DNA of 33,761 nucleotides, from positions 1 through 33,761 of IMG/VR virus record IMGVR_UViG_3300006749_000051; one strand, given 5' to 3'. Under the pieces are notes generated by a model that had not been told where the DNA came from, did no database searches, and saw only the letters and a list, made by a program, of their open reading frames with translations. The DNA comes from a virus. The translations under genes were made by a program, and so were the position numbers. The first letter of the stretch is position 1, and each line of letters opens with the position of its first letter. Of the stretch, positions 1-7,767 are shown piece by piece.

Positions 1-879
1 GCCAATCTTCTTGCCTTCAAACTTCTTCTTGATGAACTGACCTTTACTTAAATCCATCACCATTGAGTTACCACTCTCAAACTTTATAGTCCCGGAGTAT
101 ATCTGATGTAGCTTAGACATCAGTTTCACTGCGGTGTCGGCAAGTATCACTTCCTCATTTCCTTCCACCACTAAGTCTTTCTTGAGTCTATTGGCTAGGT
201 TATAAGTCTCTCTACTCATAGCACAATGCAATACTGTCTCCTTGGTCTGAACTTTAAACCCTGCCTCCTTCTGACTATAACTAATCATATAGGGTTGCAT
301 CACATCTAATATCTTTGTGCTTCCTCTAGAGTAATCATTGATCATGTGGCTACCTATCTTCCTTTGAAAGACATTAACAAACTCAGAGGCAAACTTATAA
401 AAGTTCTTGTGGTGACTGAATGGATTCGTTCTTATGCTATACACCTGATGATACATCTGAGAGAAACTCTCAGGAGTAGGCGTACCTGACAAGAGGATAA
501 CTTTGGAGTTGCAATCTCTTACAATGTCTCTTACTTGCTTCGCTCTTTTGCTAGGCTTAGGGAATGCTCCCATCGTATGGGCCTCATCACATATCACCAT
601 ATCCCAAGTCAAATCAGGTAGTTTATGTAGACTCTCATAGTTGATGACATACAAAGGGAATCTAGGATTGAGGCTGTCATAATCTTCAATGATACTTTGC
701 ATCGCCTTCTTCTTGGTGATAAACAAAGCATTAACTGCTCCAACCTTATCCACTATGCCAAGGCTCGTGAGCGTCTTACCTGTCCGCACCTCCATCGCTA
801 GGTATAGGAAGCCATAGTTTCTCATGACCTCCGTCCCCTTGGCTATGATGTCAGTTTGATAGTCTCTAAACTGAATCAT
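1..879 (-). CDS. DEAD/DEAH (SNF2-like) helicase, 3'-truncated by window edge
   Basis: The first 293 residues are present, read leftward from an ATG at 879-877; the C-terminus lies outside the window. Superfamily 2 motifs are visible: a Walker A-like EVRTGKT near residue 30, the Walker B box CDEAH near residue 97, and motif III LLSGTPTPE near residue 130. Families of this kind are phage ATP-dependent helicases that remodel replication or recombination intermediates or act in origin opening. It overlaps the upstream 70-aa gene by 14 bp, so the two are probably co-translated in the replication operon. The exact role is inferred from the motifs and the neighbours. Confidence 0.9.
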   Translation of the reverse strand, partial: MIQFRDYQTDIIAKGTEVMRNYGFLYLAMEVRTGKTLTSLGIVDKVGAVNALFITKKKAMQSIIEDYDSLNPRFPLYVINYESLHKLPDLTWDMVICDEAHTMGAFPKPSKRAKQVRDIVRDCNSKVILLSGTPTPESFSQMYHQVYSIRTNPFSHHKNFYKFASEFVNVFQRKIGSHMINDYSRGSTKILDVMQPYMISYSQKEAGFKVQTKETVLHCAMSRETYNLANRLKKDLVVEGNEEVILADTAVKLMSKLHQIYSGTIKFESGNSMVMDLSKGQFIKKKFEGKKIG

Positions 880-1078
880 CTTCTTTGTTTGAGTTTAGTT
901 CATTTACAATTGAATCAACACCCTCAATGGGGTCTACCTTCCTGCTCTTGATAAGCATTACCGTTTCATTGATTGCCTCTCTGTCTCCAATGACATAGCC
1001 GAGCTTCAGTAAAAGCTGTATCGCTTCTTGCTCTTTCTTCTTTAGTTCTCTGTAGTGTTCGAAAATTTGATTATCCAT
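866..1078 (-). CDS. small hypothetical protein (70 aa)
   Basis: This is a charged, probably helical 70-residue protein that I do not recognise. The N-terminal half is rich in Lys and Glu (HYRELKKKEQEA) and the C-terminus is acidic. It lies between the PAPS-reductase-like gene and the helicase, and its stop overlaps the helicase start by 14 bp. That coupling suggests it is co-expressed with, and possibly an accessory to, the helicase. There is no signal peptide or membrane segment. Confidence 0.7.
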   Translation of the reverse strand: MDNQIFEHYRELKKKEQEAIQLLLKLGYVIGDREAINETVMLIKSRKVDPIEGVDSIVNELNSNKEDDSV

Positions 1079-1163
1079 ATTATTTATTTTATTTGTTTTG
1101 ATTTACTTGATTGCTTTATATATCCGTATCCGGAATCTAAAGATGTTTAATCTGAATATTGTT

Positions 1164-2051
1164 CTATATACTGTCATTGTCCCAGTTTAAATCTAACTCA
1201 GTCTGAGATCTAGCGGACAAGTCATTAATACCACACATACCATTGCAGTCAAACAGAGGCTCGACATTTCTCTCAGGCATATCATCTAAGCATTTGTTGT
1301 TAGGATACAATGGATGCTTCTTTAAGAAAACTAAATGAGCTTTCTTATCAGTCTTCATCTTTTCCTTTGCTTCATTTGACTGATCCTTTAGCATCGTAAC
1401 AGGACTACCTCTTAACTCAGTAAGCTCATGCTCTAAGTCAGACATCACATCGAACTTTTCGGGAAAGTTCTTACGCATCTTCTGCCAATAACCTATGCCT
1501 CCTTGAACACACCCTGTTGAAAAGCAATTGTTGTTTTTAAAACCTAGCTTATACATCTCAGGTATCTCAATGTCTGCTTCCTGAACGATGTCAATACACT
1601 TCTGTTTGTCATATCCAAGTAGAAGCAATGGGTATATAGGCTTTGCTCTATCATAATAGTTCTTGGTCATAGACAAGGCACGAGCAAACTCCTTCTTGTC
1701 GAACTCAAATCCAAACACTTGATGTTGAAAGTCATTCTTCTTCTCCCACTTCTGTCTAACCAACCTCTTTAAATGTGTAGAACATATTGCTCCAGTCGCT
1801 GTGTTAAGAGACTTGAACTTTCTCCATACGTCAAATATGTTTCCATACTTTTCCCCTATCCCTGAGATAGTTTCAATAGACAATCCATACCACTGCTCAC
1901 AGTCCTCTTTGAATCTATAGGTGTCGGGATGTTCATTCTTAGTATCAATCATAATCACCCTACAATTATCAACACCATACATATCAATAGCAATCTTACA
2001 CGCTACTGCTGATGTTATACCACCACTCCACCAACCTATTATTTTCTCCAT
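1164..2051 (-). CDS. phosphoadenosine phosphosulfate reductase-family protein
   Basis: A 295-aa N-type ATP pyrophosphatase. The PP-loop is at the extreme N-terminus (WWSGGITSAVA, SGGITS at residues 9-14). Further Cys-bearing segments follow: CSTHLKR near residue 90, CFSTGCVQGGIGYW near 177 and a C-terminal CNGMCGIND. True PAPS reductases transfer sulfur in sulfate assimilation, but phage members are usually found with DNA-metabolism genes and their substrate is generally unknown. The gene starts 3 bp after the primase-helicase ends, so it is in the replication operon rather than a sulfur operon. A role in thiolation or nucleic-acid modification is possible but is inference. Confidence 0.85.
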   Translation of the reverse strand: MEKIIGWWSGGITSAVACKIAIDMYGVDNCRVIMIDTKNEHPDTYRFKEDCEQWYGLSIETISGIGEKYGNIFDVWRKFKSLNTATGAICSTHLKRLVRQKWEKKNDFQHQVFGFEFDKKEFARALSMTKNYYDRAKPIYPLLLLGYDKQKCIDIVQEADIEIPEMYKLGFKNNNCFSTGCVQGGIGYWQKMRKNFPEKFDVMSDLEHELTELRGSPVTMLKDQSNEAKEKMKTDKKAHLVFLKKHPLYPNNKCLDDMPERNVEPLFDCNGMCGINDLSARSQTELDLNWDNDSI

Positions 2052-2054
2052 ATT

Positions 2055-4490
2055 TTAAAATTCAAAGTCGTTATTGTCTATGGTAGGACTCGCCTTCTTT
2101 TTCCTAATCTTTATCCATCTACCACTCATATCACGACCCTCTTCTGGTGCGAGCTTGGTGTGGTACATACAGTAAGCGTGAAGCCATTTGTAGAACTTGG
2201 TTCGGCTCACAGTCATCTTTGCCTTGGGAGCAAAGTCAGGATTGTCTTGAATGAAATCAAAGTATAAGTCCTGCTTCAATGTCCTTGTTCCTAATGAGAA
2301 GTTTTTAAACACCTCGTTAGGCTCATTGCCATCCACCAATCCACACCACTCTATAAACTCGTGACAAGTCTCGGCAGACAACTTACGGATGCTAAGGTTT
2401 ACGAAGGTAGACTTTATTAATCCAGTGTCTAGGTATCTGCTCAGGCATCGGATCATGTAGTTATCAAACTGACACCACTCATTGTCATCCCACTCCCCGA
2501 ACATTAACTTACCAAACTCATCCATCGGAGTGTAGTCCTTGGTGTAGTATTGATTCAGTTCTAGTTCCCACTTACGTCTCTCGAAACTATTCCCAGCACC
2601 CTTGATGGCGTAGTTGGTTGTGATTGTAATCTTAGGAGACTTACTGAATGGTATCTTGATAGCGTCCTTATTCTTCTTCTCAAGCGTTAATCCTTCGGTG
2701 ACCACACTAAACAACCTCTCGAAGTCAAAGTGCTTTCTAACGTCATCAAAACATAGTATCTGAGTGTCTGCACTAACCAATTGATATGCAAAGCTACGCT
2801 CAAAGTTAAATGACTTACCATCTATGACCACCAACTTCTTCAGTTGAGAGAGTGCATTCATAAACAATCCCTTACCTGTACCTCCTTCGGGGTGATCACT
2901 AATCACCTCATCATTAAGAATTACAGCCGGGCAATATCCTAAATCTTTATATGCGTGCATAAGAAATCCTATCGTAGATTCCATCGACCTAGCTCTCTCC
3001 TCATCCGATCCGCATATGTTGTACACAAACTTTTGAAAGTCGCACTTGACAATGTCACATATACTAAACACCCTATCAATCACATGGTCTTTCCAAACAT
3101 ACCCACCTAAGTCGAGGTAGTCAATCATCTCCACCCCAACCTTGGTAACCTTCACAGCTGCATTGCGATAGTAAAGATAAGCAGCACTCTTGGTGTCCTC
3201 GATAAAGAACACATCAATGCTACCTAGTAATGTCAAGAACTCCTCTCGAAAGTATCTAGTATTATCGGCAAAGTAATTGTACACCTGAGCATCATCCAAT
3301 TCCAATAGGTATTCCAGTATAAAATCTTTGATGTCCTTCTCAGATGTATGATCGATGAGGTTGTTAGTAACCTTCACGAACACATAGTTCTTACTACCCT
3401 CTGGGTTGTATTTGTAGAAGCCATTGTCCTCAAGGAACTTCTTAAAAGATATATGAATGATTTTTATTACACCCCGGTCAGACTTTGTCCAGAACTTTTG
3501 ATCCGATGTCTCTTCTTCAAGCCTGCCAATGACAGCCTCGGCTACACCATCATCAACCGAAGAGTCTAGAAGTTGATGACGGATTTCTTTTTTTGATACA
3601 CCCCTCCTCATCTGAGACTTGACAGTATTTATCTTGTCCTCATCCTCATAGTACTTTGTTCCAAACGCTTGGGTGTTTGTGTACGCAGAATCAATCGTCC
3701 TTTTAATTTCTGCTGAATTAAAATCCCTTGTGGCGTAGTTCGCTAACACATACTCAGTCAAGCTCTTGTTAACACCGAACTCATTCATAGCCATAGCCAA
3801 TACATATACATTGTGATTGCGTTGGCCCTCCACCATTGGATACTTTTTCTCCCACCACTTCACCAAAATGTCTACAATCTTATTCTCATCTGTGATTGGA
3901 ATGGTTGCTCGGTCTTTAAACTTTACTACTTCTTTGAAGTTGTCATCCTTAATCTCTGTCCATACACTTGATTGAGGATTGATATAAATTAAAGGATCAT
4001 AACTCTCGTAACAAACTCGACTCACATTCTTGCTTGTCTTGTCAAAGTGTTCAGAGTTAAAGTGTTCGTCCAGGGCATTGAAATAATTTTTGTGGTTGTC
4101 TCCATCATCAGGAATCTTTACCAAGACCTTGAGACCTTTCCCAGATGGTGATATAAATATGGAGTACACATAGTTGTCCTTGCTATAAAGCTCTTTCACC
4201 TCAAGCAAATCCTTCTGCTTTTTGTAGCCATCAAAATCTAAGCATATCAATCCACTATGCTTCATCAATGAGGAGTCGGTTCTCTTGTTAAACTTTCCAG
4301 AGAAACATATTGCTGGGAGCTGTTGCTTTAGTTCATTGATTACAATCTTATCCTTCTCCTTTCTAATCCTCTTAATTAATTCCTTAGACGATCCCTCTTT
4401 GATTCTTTCTAAGATAAATTCTACATTCCTAAAGAATGGTTGCTCAGTAGTTTTGATGTCTCTGAATATAGTTATGTCGTTTTCTGTCAT
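2055..4490 (-). CDS. primase-helicase with BT4734/VirE-like N-terminus
   Basis: An 811-aa replication protein. Residues 60-180 look like the BT4734/VirE-N fold related to archaeo-eukaryotic primases: the hDhD pair CLDFD (D85, D87), SPSGKGLKV (114-122), and SKNVSRVCYESYDP. A PriCT-like segment (KWWEKKYP...EGQRNHNVY) lies near 210. The C-terminal half is a superfamily 3/VapE-type ATPase with Walker A GGTGKG near 537, Walker B ILCFDDV near 573 and an Arg finger region SFERRKW near 628. It should prime and unwind DNA at the phage origin. It is the first gene of a leftward operon, and its upstream region carries TATGTCGA-type repeats. Confidence 0.9.
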   Translation of the reverse strand: MTENDITIFRDIKTTEQPFFRNVEFILERIKEGSSKELIKRIRKEKDKIVINELKQQLPAICFSGKFNKRTDSSLMKHSGLICLDFDGYKKQKDLLEVKELYSKDNYVYSIFISPSGKGLKVLVKIPDDGDNHKNYFNALDEHFNSEHFDKTSKNVSRVCYESYDPLIYINPQSSVWTEIKDDNFKEVVKFKDRATIPITDENKIVDILVKWWEKKYPMVEGQRNHNVYVLAMAMNEFGVNKSLTEYVLANYATRDFNSAEIKRTIDSAYTNTQAFGTKYYEDEDKINTVKSQMRRGVSKKEIRHQLLDSSVDDGVAEAVIGRLEEETSDQKFWTKSDRGVIKIIHISFKKFLEDNGFYKYNPEGSKNYVFVKVTNNLIDHTSEKDIKDFILEYLLELDDAQVYNYFADNTRYFREEFLTLLGSIDVFFIEDTKSAAYLYYRNAAVKVTKVGVEMIDYLDLGGYVWKDHVIDRVFSICDIVKCDFQKFVYNICGSDEERARSMESTIGFLMHAYKDLGYCPAVILNDEVISDHPEGGTGKGLFMNALSQLKKLVVIDGKSFNFERSFAYQLVSADTQILCFDDVRKHFDFERLFSVVTEGLTLEKKNKDAIKIPFSKSPKITITTNYAIKGAGNSFERRKWELELNQYYTKDYTPMDEFGKLMFGEWDDNEWCQFDNYMIRCLSRYLDTGLIKSTFVNLSIRKLSAETCHEFIEWCGLVDGNEPNEVFKNFSLGTRTLKQDLYFDFIQDNPDFAPKAKMTVSRTKFYKWLHAYCMYHTKLAPEEGRDMSGRWIKIRKKKASPTIDNNDFEF

Positions 4491-4505
4491 TTTAATGCTA
4501 ATTAA

Positions 4506-4563
4506 ATGTCAATTATATTTATTTAACTTATTGATTATCAATACTTATGTCGATTATGTCAAT
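4506..4563. promoter_or_regulatory. TATGTCGA-type repeat cluster upstream of primase-helicase
   Basis: Within the AT-rich gap in front of the leftward primase-helicase gene lie ATGTCAAT (4506-4513), a palindrome TTGATTATCAA (4531-4541), and a tandem TTATGTCGA/TTATGTCAA with 9-bp period (4545-4562). The 19-bp stretch 4523-4541 matches 17 of 19 bases at 14437-14455. I infer an operator, a phage-specific promoter element or replication iterons. No TAnnTTTG box is visible here. Confidence 0.55.
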
Positions 4564-4650
4564 TTTATAGTCAGTTTCTAATAAAAAAAATAGATTATAA
4601 AAGTATAATTTATATATAGTAATGACGAATGTTTTTTTCTGGCATAAATA

Positions 4651-4680
4651 AAAGGAAGGGGATGCCAACACCCCTCCCTT
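4651..4680 (-). terminator. hairpin terminator after the SSB-like gene
   Basis: Read on the minus strand, AAGGGAGGGG (4680-4671) pairs with CCCCTTCCTT (4661-4652), with one G-T wobble, around a 9-nt loop, followed by TTTATTTA. It lies 16 bp beyond the stop of the 98-aa gene and separates it from the primase-helicase operon. Confidence 0.6.
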
Positions 4681-4695
4681 GTACATCCTAATAAT

Positions 4696-4992
4696 CTAGA
4701 ATGGTAACTCATCATCGTCCACATCAACCGTAGCTTGCTGCTCTTGCTTCGGCTCAGGCTTCGGCTTCGGCTCTGACTTTGCCTCTGGATTGTAAGTATC
4801 GATACTTACATGATGGGTTTTACCATACTGATCCGCACCACCTTTCTTTTCACCAACGTTTAACTTGATGTACTTCTTACCGTTGTACTCAAAGATGTGT
4901 TCTTGTGGTATGTCTGTCAGACATAAACTTACTGATACCAAGTTAGGAAAAACTTGCTTACCATTTCCTACGAAAATTTTATCTTCCGCCAT
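4696..4992 (-). CDS. small protein with SSB-type acidic C-terminal tip
   Basis: 98 aa. Residues 1-65 look like a compact beta-rich domain (VGNGKQVFPNLVSVSL, NGKKYIKLNV). A Pro/Lys/Glu linker follows (KSEPKPKPEPKQEQQ), and the protein ends in an acidic tail finishing DDDELPF. That tail closely resembles the DDDIPF tip by which bacterial SSB recruits replication and recombination partners. Together with its place between the recombination pair and the primase-helicase, this suggests a divergent ssDNA-binding protein. The domain itself is shorter than a classical OB-fold SSB, so the function is inferred. It is flanked by terminators on both sides, so it may form its own transcript. Confidence 0.75.
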   Translation of the reverse strand: MAEDKIFVGNGKQVFPNLVSVSLCLTDIPQEHIFEYNGKKYIKLNVGEKKGGADQYGKTHHVSIDTYNPEAKSEPKPKPEPKQEQQATVDVDDDELPF

Positions 4993-5018
4993 AAATTATA
5001 ATTTAAAAAGTTGCCTCT

Positions 5019-5067
5019 GAAAAAAGAAGCCTACACCCTGGACAGAGGACAACCCAAGGAGCAGGCT
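5019..5067 (-). terminator. two-part hairpin terminator after the exported-protein gene
   Basis: On the minus strand AGCCT (5067-5063) pairs with AGGCT (5032-5028), and inside it CCTTGG pairs with CCAGGG. A TCTTTTTT tract follows directly. It begins 5 bp after the stop of the signal-peptide gene. Confidence 0.55.
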
Positions 5068-5071
5068 ATGA

Positions 5072-5533
5072 TTATACCTTAAACTTAAAGCGATAAGATG
5101 ACGTACTATACTTACCCTTGTATTTTGTGGACACAGTAAACGTGCCACCGGTAGAAATAGTATCCATAAATATCTTGTACTCAGAGTCTGAGAATAATAT
5201 CATCCCCTGGTCGTAAAAGAACCCAAGCAATGCAACCACCTCTCCATCAGGACATTTAATTCTTACCTCGTTATATGCACTTTCCATCCATCTCTCCTTG
5301 GTGTCTCCACCATAAGGGTAGATTGTGATTCCAACCATACCTTGACCCTCTTCCAAAAAGAAAATACACTCGGCATTGGTGCTTGCAGAGTTACTGAAAA
5401 CCCCTGTCGCTTGAATGTAGTTATACTTCGTTCCAGTCTTATCACCGAACTCATCAACATACTCGCCTTGCTTCCATTGAGCATAGCTCATTCCTGTCAT
5501 TGCTAATGCAATGGTTAAAAATAATTGTTTCAT
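5072..5533 (-). CDS. exported protein of unknown function in the replication module
   Basis: 153 aa with a clear Sec signal peptide: basic start MKQ, hydrophobic core LFLTIALAMTG, and a likely cleavage after SYA before QWKQGEY. The mature part is beta-rich, with a DEFGDKTG motif typical of flavobacterial secreted proteins and a C-terminal STKYKGKYSTSSY. An exported protein amid recombination genes looks like a host-derived accessory gene; a superinfection-exclusion or envelope role is possible but unproven. The start follows directly after the RecE-like gene's stop, so it is probably co-transcribed and then ended by its own terminator. Confidence 0.8.
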   Translation of the reverse strand: MKQLFLTIALAMTGMSYAQWKQGEYVDEFGDKTGTKYNYIQATGVFSNSASTNAECIFFLEEGQGMVGITIYPYGGDTKERWMESAYNEVRIKCPDGEVVALLGFFYDQGMILFSDSEYKIFMDTISTGGTFTVSTKYKGKYSTSSYRFKFKV

Positions 5534-5537
5534 AAAT

Positions 5538-6296
5538 TTAAATTAATTCTTGATGAATAATAAAATGTTCAGGGTCATGAGTGGGATTTTCCCCCCAAAA
5601 TTTTTCGTACTGATCTAAGGCGGTCATCACCTTTTCCCTTCCTCCCTGAATGAAGGTGTCAGTTGGTGGAAATATTCCAAGATTATGCGTCTGCTTGTCA
5701 ACCACATAGAACACCAATGGCTTACCAAATATTTGTTGGTAGATGTAGCATTGGCTATCGTAGTTGTATCGCTTGGCGGATCGTGGAAAGTTTTGAATGT
5801 CACTCGTGGTCTTCAAATCGATGATGAAATTATCGGTGATGATATCTGCTTTACCCTTCCACCATACACCTCTGATTTTTTCTACTCCTGGAACTTCGTA
5901 AGAGTTACCCGGTTCATATATGTCATCAAAGAATCTGATGTTAGACTTCATTGCCGACACCCATTCCATACATTCTTCTCGCTCCTTGGATAGTAATAAC
6001 ATCTCCTCAGAACTCTGCTCTACCGCCTCCTTGTATAGCTTTGTGTTGCGACTTGCAACATCAAGCACCTCATAGAGTCCAGTCTTGTTTGGCTCAAGCA
6101 TAGCTGTGTGAAAATATCTGCCCAACAACATCGCCTTGGTCTGCTCAGTTGGCTTACCAAAATCCTTTGGGTTGTTCAACAACACATCAACATTGGAGTT
6201 GGATAAAAACTTACTGCCATACTCTCCATAGTATTGGTCATCATTCTTCAGAACCTCCTTGACCTCTAGAAGCTCTTGCTCTGTGAACTGCATCAT
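5538..6296 (-). CDS. RecE-like PD-(D/E)XK exonuclease
   Basis: 252 aa. Motif I GRYFH (G59-H63), a catalytic core with KADI (D151), IIDLKTT (D160 and K162), and the YDSQCYIYQ helix (Q182, Y184) match the lambda-exonuclease/RecE group (DUF3799-type). Such enzymes resect one strand of dsDNA to give 3' overhangs for single-strand annealing. It overlaps the Sak3-type annealing gene by 4 bp (ATGA), giving the classical nuclease-annealase pair, likely used for replication-coupled recombination and concatemer formation. Confidence 0.88.
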   Translation of the reverse strand: MMQFTEQELLEVKEVLKNDDQYYGEYGSKFLSNSNVDVLLNNPKDFGKPTEQTKAMLLGRYFHTAMLEPNKTGLYEVLDVASRNTKLYKEAVEQSSEEMLLLSKEREECMEWVSAMKSNIRFFDDIYEPGNSYEVPGVEKIRGVWWKGKADIITDNFIIDLKTTSDIQNFPRSAKRYNYDSQCYIYQQIFGKPLVFYVVDKQTHNLGIFPPTDTFIQGGREKVMTALDQYEKFWGENPTHDPEHFIIHQELI

Positions 6297-6898
6297 TTCT
6301 GTATGCTTTTATAGTAAGAACTTATTTCCTTCTTGGCCTTCGCACTAATAGTATACTTCTGACCCAGGAGTTTAGTTATTTGAGCAAGTTTCTTGTTGCT
6401 ATTGTTTGCAATGTAAGCCAACACTCTCTCCATGTTTTCAGTCCCAACCTCAAGAGTAATCAATTTCTTTTCCTCCTCTTTAGGTACTTCAATAGACAAG
6501 TCTTCACCTGTCCACAACGACAACCCTATACCATGCATCGCAATGGCTTTTGCTGTAGATCGTTGGATGGTCTTGTTCACATCGAACATTGTTACCTTGT
6601 CAACTGCAATAGCGTTGTTGCGAAAGTCCATGATAGGCAGGTAGTCAATATGCTCTACACCATTTGCCACCACACCGACCTTCACATAACAAGTGCGACC
6701 ATCAGTAAAATAATTCAACCCAGTATGCTCATGCTCATACACCTTTCTTTGTGCATCTGCACAATGGGTTTTTAATAAATCCCACGCAGAGGCCCAACTT
6801 ATATAGGACTGTACGCCTTTCTTCTCTAAGAAGCCTTTTATGTCAACGCTTTTTAGCGTCTCATAGGTAGACTTTACCTTTGTTTTTGTATTTGACAT
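6293..6898 (-). CDS. single-strand annealing protein, Sak3/DUF1071 type
   Basis: 201 aa. The segment GVQSYISWASAWDLLK followed by KVGVVANGVEHIDYLPIMD, then QRSTAKAIAMHGIGLSLWTGED, is characteristic of the DUF1071 (Sak3) annealases, which are analogues of RecT and Rad52. The C-terminal 50 residues are Lys-rich and probably bind DNA. Its stop overlaps the start of the RecE-like nuclease by 4 bp, so the two are translationally coupled. Annealing of resected phage ends and recombination-dependent replication are the expected roles. Confidence 0.85.
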   Translation of the reverse strand: MSNTKTKVKSTYETLKSVDIKGFLEKKGVQSYISWASAWDLLKTHCADAQRKVYEHEHTGLNYFTDGRTCYVKVGVVANGVEHIDYLPIMDFRNNAIAVDKVTMFDVNKTIQRSTAKAIAMHGIGLSLWTGEDLSIEVPKEEEKKLITLEVGTENMERVLAYIANNSNKKLAQITKLLGQKYTISAKAKKEISSYYKSIQK

Positions 6899-6902
6899 TT
6901 GA

Positions 6903-7298
6903 TTATAATTTACTTATTTGTTTGACAACCTTTAAGTAGTTGTGCATTATGCGTTGACGAGATGTTCTTAAACTTTTAAGGTGCTTATCATTTCGCCTTG
7001 TATTTACCTCGTCCCTTATGTTGTCTGATATTTTAGACAACTTATGATGATATGAATCTAATACTAACAGCAACACACCCTTGCGCCATCCATGTTTACA
7101 TATTTCATCATATTCATCCTTTCTCAGTTCCTTGTAAACTTCTCCTTTAGGTTTGTATATATGGATTTTATGTTTGCTATCTGATTCAATCTTGAAACCC
7201 TTGTAAACCAGGCACTCAGTATTGTTGTATGCATCCACCATGTGGAAGGCATCGTGTTGACCGAAGGCATCGTCCCAGATTTCGTCTAGTCTACACAT
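6903..7298 (-). CDS. hypothetical protein (131 aa)
   Basis: No family recognised. The N-terminal half is mixed alpha/beta with acidic and aromatic residues (DEIWDDAFGQHDAF). The C-terminal half, from about residue 80, is strongly basic and helical (NTRRNDKHLKSLRTSRQR), which would suit DNA or RNA binding. Its start overlaps the end of the DnaA-domain gene by 13 bp and the annealase follows after 4 bp, so it belongs to the recombination/replication operon. Confidence 0.75.
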   Translation of the reverse strand: MCRLDEIWDDAFGQHDAFHMVDAYNNTECLVYKGFKIESDSKHKIHIYKPKGEVYKELRKDEYDEICKHGWRKGVLLLVLDSYHHKLSKISDNIRDEVNTRRNDKHLKSLRTSRQRIMHNYLKVVKQISKL

Positions 7299-7597
7299 GA
7301 AGCAATGTGTTTAGCAACAGTTCTAATATCGCCATCGCTTCTCATTTTCTTCAGCATTGTAGCATGATGATGGATGATCGTAGAATGTGGTGTTGGCAAC
7401 CCCATTTCTTCCATGAAATTCTCAATGTGCTTGATCCGAATTTTTCTTTTTACGCACAAGTAAAATAGCATTTGTCGTGCATCTACTATTCTCCTTTCTT
7501 TTGTTTTAGAAAACATTTCTTCCTTAGATATTCCATGAGTCTTACATACTTGAGACACATAATCTTTGAAGGCCTTACCTTCTTGTAGATAAATCAT
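7286..7597 (-). CDS. free-standing DnaA domain IV-like DNA-binding protein
   Basis: 103 aa. Residues 35-90 carry the DnaA C-terminal signature: RRIVDARQMLFYLCVK (helix), then an IEN..EEMGLPTPHSTIIHHHATM segment equivalent to the DnaA GRDHSTVLHA box-recognition motif. There is no AAA+ domain. In bacteria this domain reads DnaA boxes at oriC. A stand-alone copy could recognise phage origin sites, or host boxes to redirect replication. The downstream gene overlaps by 13 bp. Confidence 0.82.
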   Translation of the reverse strand: MIYLQEGKAFKDYVSQVCKTHGISKEEMFSKTKERRIVDARQMLFYLCVKRKIRIKHIENFMEEMGLPTPHSTIIHHHATMLKKMRSDGDIRTVAKHIASCVD

Positions 7598-7623
7598 ATT
7601 ACTTTATTTAATTAAATTTTTAG

Positions 7624-7702
7624 AGAGCATGAGGGGAATCGAACCCCCCTGTACCTCGCAGACTATTAAACTAGAAAACAAATTGAAACCTGCAAATGCT
7701 CT
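7624..7702 (-). tRNA. tRNA-like element with canonical acceptor/T arm and non-canonical middle
   Basis: On the minus strand AGAGCAT (7702-7696) pairs perfectly with ATGCTCT (7630-7624). A T arm follows tRNA rules: GGGGG, loop TTCGATT, CCCCT. The middle does not fold as D and anticodon arms. Instead TTGCAGGTT and AGTCTGCGA can form a continuous 9-bp helix (three G-T pairs) around a 22-nt AT-rich loop. The total is 79 nt and no CCA is encoded. It sits alone in the gap between the DUF932 and DnaA-domain genes. It may be a decayed tRNA, a divergent tRNA or a tRNA mimic; no anticodon can be assigned with confidence. Confidence 0.5.
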
Positions 7703-7728
7703 TTAACCTATTATGAACGATTAAAATT

Positions 7729-7748
7729 ACACATTTTATATCATGTGT
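7729..7748. repeat. short inverted repeat near the tRNA-like element
   Basis: ACACAT (7729-7734) and ATGTGT (7743-7748) form a perfect 6-bp inverted repeat with an 8-nt AT spacer, between the DUF932 stop and the tRNA-like element. There is no T-tract, so it is not an obvious terminator; an operator or processing hairpin is possible. Confidence 0.35.
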
Positions 7749-7767
7749 ACAAATCTTTTGTTTAATA

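Noticed and set aside
746-755. TTATCCACT, close to a DnaA box
   Set aside because: A single near-match inside the helicase gene; no cluster of boxes was seen.
1103-1177. 24-aa frame after the PAPS-reductase-like gene
   Set aside because: Very short and basic, with no support beyond overlap; chance is likely.
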